The position numbers and the translations under genes are program-made. Below, one piece after another: positions 56,579 through 64,000 of a stretch of DNA of 64,000 nucleotides (position 1 is its first letter; each line of letters opens with the position of its first letter). The notes beneath the pieces are model-generated. The model made no database searches and had not been told where the DNA came from. It saw only the letters and a program-made list of their open reading frames with translations. This DNA comes from Ciona intestinalis (taxonomy: Eukaryota > Chordata > Ascidiacea > Phlebobranchia > Cionidae): contig NC_020168.2 in the NCBI RefSeq assembly GCF_000224145.3, positions 1,418,254-1,482,253 on the forward strand, read 5' to 3'.

Positions 56579-59278
56579 ATGAATGCAATGGATGCTGTGC
56601 CATGTAGGGTTGTGACTACAGAGGCGAAACGGGAAATGCAAATAATTAGAAGAGGTAACATCATAAGAAGAAAATCTCTTCCACCGATTTCGGCTAGGAA
56701 GCTTATCACGGAAGTCTTCACCAATAGAAAAGAAAACTTCTCCAACGCGTTGTTTCCATGTATTACGAGTTCTTTGAATAGGTCTGGAGAGCACGATAAT
56801 AAAACCCCCGAGTATGCAGAACACCGGCAAGAATCACCAAGAGAACCGTCTATGGATGATGATTTTGTGTTTGTAAATGACCCAGGCTTGGAAGAGGCAG
56901 AGGGGATTGCTCAAACTGAAACTTTGATCTCGCGGATGAGTCTATTTGAGAAACCAAGATCACCAGAGTGTACCGCCGTTCCTTTTAATCTAACTGGCTT
57001 CCAAACCATCGTAACTTCACCGCGTATCCTGCCACCACCGTCGCCACCTACCCGCTTTTCTGGTAACGAAATTACTCCCCCGAAACACACTTTTCGAGTG
57101 ACCGGGAGCAAAGCCAAACGTGCGGAACGACCTGCTCTTGCGACACCTAAAATTATAACAACCTCCGTAGCAAATCAAAGCAAAAGTGTACAGAATTCGA
57201 AACGGTAAATTGACGCTAGGTATATATTATTTACCCCTATTTATTAAAACATAATATGATTTTTGTCGCACAAACACTTACGACTAAAAAATATATATAT
57301 TTATAACATTATTTACAGGCGGCGAAATCCGAATTCCATGGTGTCTATGGAAGAGCGTCTGGCTCAAATAGCGCGAGAAATCGCCGAAAAGAAACAGCGG
57401 CGCACGAAATCTGCGGCTGGACGGAGTTCGGGTTCTAAAAAACGCCCCAAGACAACTAAAAGCAGAAAACCTGTGTGTTTACTTACGTGTATAAAACCTA
57501 ACAACCTTGAAAGTGAAAAGGCAAAGTTTATGAAATCTGGGTTTACGTACAACCCGCAATTTCAATATGATTACCCCCTCCGAAGCGACGTGTGGGCCCG
57601 ATACAACAGGGCATCTTCAGCTCTATTGCCTCAGGTGAGTCTCGAGTTATGTTTCTTTAGATTTTATTATGGCAAGTTGTTGAACCAAAAACAAGACCCT
57701 GTTAGGAAGTTACATGTGTATTGTACTCGTTTGTAAATGCTTTAACAAATAGTTGTTTTGTGTTTCTTTTGGAAACAAGTATCACGATTCTAAAAGTGGT
57801 TGTGTGGTGTCAAATTCTACCGGCGTTATGTCGAACAATACTCAACCAATCCCACTCACTTGGGATTATTTTGCTTTGTCAGCTTTGTGTCACAGTTACC
57901 TTTTGTAAAGAGCGCAAAATACTAGCCATCATAAAACTGGCTGACAAGTTTAGATACTTTGTATTTGGTATAAAACATGGCCTACACTACCTTTTTACTA
58001 TTTTAGGAGAATAGCCTACTATAATTTACAGTTTGCACATTTTTGAAATATGTTTCCAGGCATTATCAATCATGAAACGAGTGTTGGAGCGTTATGGTAA
58101 TTATGAAAAATTTGAATGGGCGACTGGTGGAAAACCACTCTCGAAAACGCAGTTGTGGAACACCGTAAAGCGCTATCTTGAAAAGGAAGGTTTCTATGGT
58201 GAAGTGGTTGTCAACATCAGTAATAATTTAATCTCGAGAGCAGCTATGACGATAAATGGAGGAAGACCAACTCTCAGCATTAGGGAAAGTGCTGCAAAAA
58301 AACTTTGGGTTGAGGGACTTTTACGTCATGAAATTGGTAAGTAAAAATTGCAAACAGAAAATAACTCACTATGAAACTGACATGCTTTATTAGAAGAATA
58401 AAGTTCAATTCCCCCCCACTAGGAACACACCATCTTCGTTTTCACAACAACCGGCAACAGATTTGGCACAATTCCAAAATGCGTCGCCAACTTGGTTTAA
58501 AACCAGCCAACCCAACTGAAGAAGGATTAGCAAGCATACACAGTGTTCTATTGCGAAAGTAGGTTGAAAAGCAACTTGGATAATATACAAATATAGTTTA
58601 ATTAATATATTCCATGTATTTATTCTTGCAGAGATCCTTCATTATGGAGGTCAGCAATACTCTATTACACAGTACACAAAGCATCACAGATGTCTTTTTG
58701 TGAGTTGTTTGAAAATTTAGGTCAATACATGGATGACCCTGAAGTTCGATGGGATTATTGTTTAAGAACTAAGCGCGGACAATCAGATACTTCAAAACCA
58801 GGTTAATTTGTTTTATAGCCTTTGTAGTTCAAAAATAGGGGTTTCTCAACTAATGCCCATTACACAGGCCCCAGGCCTTTGCTCATGGCCTTTTTCCTTT
58901 GCAGGCCTATTGCTGTAAACTAGTGTATAAAACAAACACACAAAAGAGTCATGGTCTGATTTAAACTAAAATAATATTATTTTAGGTTGCTTTTGCAAAG
59001 ATCAAGTTTATCTTACTGGCATTCTTGCTTTGCTTGAAAGAAGACATACATTAGACTTCCATTTGCTTTGCACAATGGGTAAAGTTTCTTATGAAGACTT
59101 AGAGATGCTTCAGCCGCATTATAATCCTGCACGAACGAAGATTCCAAGCTTTATGGAGGACCTTGCAGAATACAGGGCAATGTTAGATCACATAGTGAAA
59201 GTAAATGGACTGGAAGAGTGGTTCACCGATGGACCAGCAACAGCAGACAATTTGAACGAAGGAGATGGAGATAAATAA
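56579..59278 (+). CDS. matcap: MATCAP (KIAA0895/KIAA0895L-type) tubulin tyrosine carboxypeptidase
   Basis: Complete model, six exons: 56579-57204, 57319-57634, 58060-58336, 58423-58558, 58632-58801, 58986-59278; 1818 nt, 605 residues, phases 2, 0, 1, 2, 1. The first 300 residues are disordered and basic, as in the family. The catalytic DUF1704 domain follows: ARYNRASSALLP, then ESAAKKLWVEGLLRHEIG, then the zinc motif HEIGTH at 404-409. That motif is split by an intron between exons 3 and 4. TEEGLA at 438-443 provides the likely third zinc ligand and is followed by SIHSVLLRK. Known members (MATCAP1/2) remove the C-terminal tyrosine from alpha-tubulin, marking stable microtubules. All catalytic residues named are present, so it should be active. 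Tail-to-tail with DRC3, 450 bp apart; AATAAA overlaps the stop at 59274-59279. Confidence 0.9.
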
Positions 59279-59603
59279 AGTACAAAATATACCATGGTGG
59301 TGCTATACTTTATTACTAAAAATTTAAATGGCATATTGTCATTTTAACGTATATCCAATTTCCATGTTTTATTAAAGCTGTCTTTATTAGTAAAGTTGTA
59401 CTTCTTGTCACTGTGAAAATTTAATTTATTTTATTTAAAGTATATTTAATGCACTTTCATTCTGTTTGGTATGCTTAAAATTCTGATTTGAATTGATATT
59501 TCAAATATAAATTCTTTTTACACTTGCAACAGCATATCTTGTATAACAATTTTGTGTTTGACTAACATTTTTGCACCAAACAATGTCGTTTAACAAACAG
59601 CAT

Positions 59604-59609
59604 TTTATT
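59604..59609 (-). terminator. Polyadenylation signal, DRC3
   Basis: AATAAA on the minus strand, about 120 bp past the stop codon. Confidence 0.55.
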
Positions 59610-59727
59610 TCAATAAAAACATCAAAATAGTTTGAAGGGTATGATGTTCCACAGTACAATAAACAAAAACATAAAACTAGTTCTCAGAAAAGCAACGGTT
59701 CAGACTCGGTGAATAACTATAACATTA

Positions 59728-62700
59728 TCATGGCATAAACTGTGTGTCAATTTCATCTCTTAAATGATCAATGTAGTTTGTAATTTCAACAACTCTTGCT
59801 CTGTTCCGAGCACATTCATCTGCATGGATCTTCTGCATATGTCCCGATAACCAAGCTCCACTTCTTGTCACAATTTCATCCTCACGATTGTCGATCTTGA
59901 TGAGATGAACATCATGGGAAGCTCCAATCGCGTTCACGATTGTGTCTTTGTCGACAAATAACTGAATAAAAAATTTGGTGGTAATTTTAATTGTTAGAAA
60001 ATAGAAAGTGTTTCAATTACTGGAGATTGGAAATATTATAATTAAAAGTTATGTAACTTGCTTTATCCTCACGTGGCTGGAAAACTGCAGTCAATATATC
60101 ATGGGTTTTCTGTTTTGTACACCTCATGCCAGCTTATGAGTTACGCGAATGTAACTTTTTGAGTAAGTGTTTTTTAAGGATTTTTTATGTATGACTGACA
60201 ATTTAAAAAACCAGTGGATTGGCAGAAAATGTCTTTAAATGTCTTGCCCAAGGACACATACATCCAAAAAAGAAGTTAGAAAAAAGTTTGTATACCATTC
60301 TAAGATCATCTGGTAACTCTTCGTCCATCTCATTCTTAACAACTTTTTCAAGAACTGTCATGCACATCTCTAACAGCTTCTCATTATGAGAATTCTCCAA
60401 ATCACGTACTTGAGTTATTCTATGTTTGTAGGTTAAGCAAATTGGTATTTATGTGTTTATATAAAGTCAGTTACACAAGCAATAACTATGCTTAATATAA
60501 TATGTTTATTTGTTATTATGCTAATAGCTCAAATACTACTTATGTTTAATACTTATATACACGGGTGGATTTCAGCTGGAGCCCATCAGAATGCTATTCT
60601 GAAAACTCAAAAAATATTTTAAGTTTAAAGAAATGACATTTGATTGTTGCGTAACTCTTTAAACCTTTGTTTATCTATTAAGGTTTTTTTTTTAGCTTTA
60701 GCTGTAGTCTTTTAAATCTTGCCCTGCATGGTTATATATCTTTTGATATAAAAGGATACAGTCCTTGAATATATTCAACTAGTTGTGACATCAGATCTGT
60801 CATGTTTCGTTCAAAGTCTTTAATTGTTTCTTCAAGTTGATCAACCAACTGCATTTCCAACCCCATGAGCTTATCCCATGTTTCATTCACCCCTTCATGA
60901 TATTCGTTCATCTATGTTGAAAATTTGGAAAAAGCTGTTATTGTGAATGTAAGTTTATCCTATTTGGTTTTACATAGACTCTTTTTGTGAATCATGTCTT
61001 TTTATAAATCTTGGATGTTTCATCTTCACTTTCAAATAACCATTTGACCTGGTCTTCTTATTTATTATTTAATCTGCATGAAAAGTGTTGTTGTTTTTAC
61101 ATTATTACCTTTCGTTCTTGAACTTCTGCATCACTGGTCACCAACAGTTCAGTAAACAACTGTCAGAATAAAAATATTAGACCAACCTTAAAACGAACTT
61201 AAAGTTGTATAGTAATGGAAGGTTAAATGAATGAAACTTTTTTATTCTCACATGGTGGGGCAACAACAGTCTTTAACTTTGTGGGCGATTATTTTATAGG
61301 GATTTTTTTAATGTATGGCTGATAATTTAGACAACTCATAAGTGACCATAAGGTTGAAACAATCGCCTTTTTTGCCCAGGGATACATATGCCCACAATCG
61401 TAGCAGTGTCGAGCCTTGAACCTGTACCCTATTGATTAGAGACAGGCGCACTAACCACTATGCCAATGCGCTGGTTAATAAAATAAGTTTGTAAAATTTT
61501 TATAAGAAAACAAAAGTAACCTACATTACAATTTATTAGTAAAAATAAATTTATAATTACCTTCTTCTTATATTCTTCAAATGCATCAATAACTGTCACT
61601 GCTTGTTTTTTATTGGCAGCTTCAGCATCCTGAATGCAAGTATTGAACTCCCGCATCTCCTTACATCGTTTCTCATATTCCTTCATCCCAAACTCAAAAA
61701 TCTTCATGCATACCTCCACAAACTTGTCTTGAAAATCCTAGTTTTGTAATGCAAAGTTAATATCTTTTTTTCTGTCTTTTTAGGGGCAAGTTACAGACAC
61801 CATAGCTACAATACTTTTGATTTAAAACTAACCTGTAGATTGTAAAAGCTAAAAAAAAACTTGTAAACCAAAAAGTTTTAAAAAATCTATTTAAGGAAGT
61901 TAAAGCAAATTTCCATCTTACTTTTAACATGTCCTGCAGCCCTGGTAACAAAGCGAGCTTCATACCTTCTGGGTCTTCCTTATACATTGATTCAAACAAG
62001 ACAGAACTATTAAGGTGTTCAACATATGCATCCTAATAAATGTGGGTAAGAAAATATACATTAGCTTTAAAAATTAAATTATTCAAAAAACTGTTATCAT
62101 ACTTTGTGTTTAAGAAGTTCTTGTGCTGCCTTCTTTTCTGCTTCAATTGCAACTTCTGCTTGTTTTTCATTGTGCATAAGTTCACCAAGTTTATTTTCAT
62201 ACAAACTGTGAGCTTTTTGCCTCTGAAAGTAAACACAAACATAATCAACAATGTGATAGCAAATTACAAACAAATCAATTTACCGTGTCTTCATCAATTA
62301 ATCGGAAGTCAAGGTACACGAGATGAGAAAGATAAGCAACAGCAAACAACTTATAACCTTGATCATCACAGACTGGATTACCAGTCAAGTTCAAAGTTCG
62401 AAGATTTGGGAATCGGCGCAGATAGATTAACTTGAAATAAAGTGAATTATGAACAAAAGGTTTTTAATTTTAAATCTTCAGCCTAACAGAAGTAGGTATT
62501 AAGGTTCTTTTTATAAAATAATTGTTATTTTGTTTTTGTTATTTTGTTTATAAATTGTTATACCTTTGTTAAACATTGGTGATGTAAAACTTGAACAGTA
62601 AAAAATCTGCTTTATCTCACCGTGCAAAGCATACATTATTCTTAAATGTTAATTTTTCAAACATAAAGAAATGTTTTATGAACCATTGCATTACATTATC

Positions 62701-63453
62701 AAGTTGATCAATCTTATTGTTTCCCACAGATAACACATGTAAGTTTGGAAGTGAGTCCATATTTTCAAGTCTTGTAATTCTGTTATTGAACAAAGTCAAA
62801 TCTTCAAGTTTGGTGAGTTTGTCCAGGCCTTCAATCATTTCAATGTTGTTAAAAGACATGTCTGAAACAAACAAAAACTTTGATATGTTATGTATTATAT
62901 GTTATTTTTTTGAAATAATACATATTTTATCTGTTTGATATATTGTTGTGACATTTTTGTTTCAGTTTGTATGTGGTCTCACTTTAAATTTTAGTGCATA
63001 AAATGGCGCTTATTAAATCATAAAATCTTGGATTAAATAAAATGTAGCCCAAATAACACTATTCCATACATACCTAACCATCTCAAATTAACTAAAGCAT
63101 CCATTCCTTCGATTTTCTCAATAATGTTGTTGTCCATTTGAAGCTTTGTCAATTTAGTAAATTGCCATAGATTGTCCACTTTTAAGATATCTAATGTAAA
63201 AAGTGCAGGATGTTAAACACAAATAAATAAACAAACATGCAATTATCGATGACTCTATTGAATGCAGCTACAAATGAATCTAATTGCACTTACTTCTAAA
63301 ATCAAGTCTAAGTGATAAAACATCACAATAATCGACTCCCTCTTGTTTGGCAATCTTTCCAGCTTCTTCTTTTGGCCCTTGCTCTTCAACGGCCTTTCTA
63401 AGCATTTCATCGTCAATAACCGAAGGCTCAACCGTATCATACAAACGACTCAT
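59728..63453 (-). CDS. drc3: Dynein regulatory complex subunit 3 (DRC3, LRRC48)
   Basis: Complete model on the minus strand. Exons from 5' to 3': 63453-63294, 63190-63074, 62861-62695, 62430-62284, 62222-62103, 62032-61922, 61737-61561, 61159-61109, 60911-60760, 60419-60296, 59961-59728. Total 1560 nt, 519 residues (human about 523). The N-terminus ([20 protein letters not shown]) matches the family start. Leucine-rich repeats cover residues 45-160: [47 protein letters not shown], with an LRR cap at YLDFRLID. Coiled coils fill the rest. DRC3 is part of the nexin-dynein regulatory complex of motile axonemes, so the gene marks motile cilia or sperm. The missing introns/exon borders were all found. 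A SINE lies in the intron at 61210-61470 and another at 60040-60270. Confidence 0.93.
60040..60270 (-). repeat. Diverged SINE in DRC3 intron
   Basis: 'ctttatcctcacgtggctgg', 'gccagcttatgagttacg', 'cttgcccaaggacacataca'. Confidence 0.65.
61210..61475 (-). repeat. SINE in DRC3 intron
   Basis: 'gtatggctgataatttagac' and a tRNA-like head at 61405-61470 (gattagagacaggcgcacta). Same orientation as the DRC3 gene. Confidence 0.7.
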
Positions 63454-63863
63454 CTTTTTAGTTTAATTACCGTTTAATAAAACTAAAACACGTTGTTTGG
63501 AATACAACAAATCACAAACTTCAATTGTAAACAAACATTTCGAACTTAGCTTTACTACGTTGCTATGGTGGTCATTGTGTAAAATGGATGACCGCAGAGT
63601 TTTGCGTTTCAGACATCTTTTAAAGAAGTTCAGAAGGTTTATGTCTATATTAACAAAAGCGGTTATTAAAAATTAAATTATGAAGCAATATACTTTTTAT
63701 CAATATCAGAAACTTTAAACTTTGGCTGATTCCACGGACATAGTTAGTTACATCATAAAGCTCTCTGTTTTAAATTTCTTACAAGTAGCAAGTTTTGCAG
63801 CACATGTCATTTATAAAATGAAACGTAAAATGTAAACATATAATCAAATTGCAAAATATTGAG
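63454..63863. promoter_or_regulatory. Shared intergenic region between divergent genes
   Basis: 410 bp between the two start codons, a plausible bidirectional promoter. Confidence 0.5.
63559..63573. promoter_or_regulatory. RFX X-box candidate
   Basis: GTTGCTATGGTGGTC, 106 bp upstream of the DRC3 ATG. One half-site (GTTGCT) fits the X-box consensus exactly and the other is degenerate. RFX factors drive ciliary genes in animals. Confidence 0.5.
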
Positions 63864-64000
63864 ATGTCTAAATCAGCTGGTAAGTATTTTGTGCAAAAGT
63901 ACACGACAACTGTTTTGTAATATGTTTTTTTTATTCAGGTTCGCTGAACGAGTTTCGCTCTTTGTTGAGGGAAGATGAATTCATCGACTATTTTAACAAG
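63864..64000 (+). CDS. 5' end of a gene, cut by window edge
   Basis: Exon 1 is 63864-63879 (MSKSAG), donor gtaagt; exon 2 starts at 63940 and runs off the window (SLNEFRSLLREDEFIDYFNK). The 'DEFIDYFNK' string recalls the N-terminus of RGS22-type proteins, which are testis/cilium associated, but 26 residues are too few to decide. Confidence 0.5.

Overview
The window is AT-rich animal DNA with short, GT-AG-bounded exons, one intron-poor 6 kb tRNA block and very dense copies of a short 'gtgggggaagatgggacacc' inverted-repeat element. The gene content (T-box, Ptf1a-type bHLH, ZNF341, tubulin tyrosine carboxypeptidase, axonemal DRC3) and the compact introns fit a chordate. The repeat style and compactness suggest an ascidian of the Ciona type; that last step is an inference from memory of the genus, not a database match. 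There are four runs of N (about 10662-10711, 13357-13856, 37785-37834, 46331-46381).

Layout. 1-2.5 kb: the 3' part of an unrecognised plus-strand gene. 4.4-5.2 kb: two exons of an unrecognised minus-strand gene carrying PKA-anchoring-like helices. 6.2-7.2 kb: a small plus-strand gene model. 7.27-14.2 kb: a tandem array of about 45 valine-type tRNA genes and pseudogenes, all minus strand, mixing AAC, CAC and TAC anticodons and including three copies with non-valine anticodons. 14.2-16.8 kb: repeats and one doubtful exon. 17.1-23.5 kb: a low-complexity multi-exon gene of unknown function. 24.8-29.6 kb: a complete 12-exon, 812-residue divergent T-box transcription factor. 29.6-33.6 kb: no gene found, one minisatellite. 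33.7-40.3 kb: a coiled-coil protein with a possible death-fold segment. 43.5-45.8 kb: a complete 4-exon Ptf1a-like bHLH factor. 47.1-55.5 kb: a complete 15-exon ZNF341 orthologue. 56.6-59.3 kb: a complete 6-exon MATCAP (KIAA0895-type) peptidase. 59.7-63.5 kb: DRC3 on the minus strand, complete with 11 exons, convergent with MATCAP. 63.9 kb to the end: first two exons of a further gene, divergent from DRC3.

The protein-coding genes do not form a pathway. Two (DRC3 and MATCAP) concern microtubules or cilia, and three are transcription factors. Exon boundaries were joined by eye: for every gene called complete, all splice phases were checked and the summed coding length is a multiple of three. 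The most unusual element is the tRNA array, where anticodon changes, block duplication and decay can all be read off neighbouring copies.
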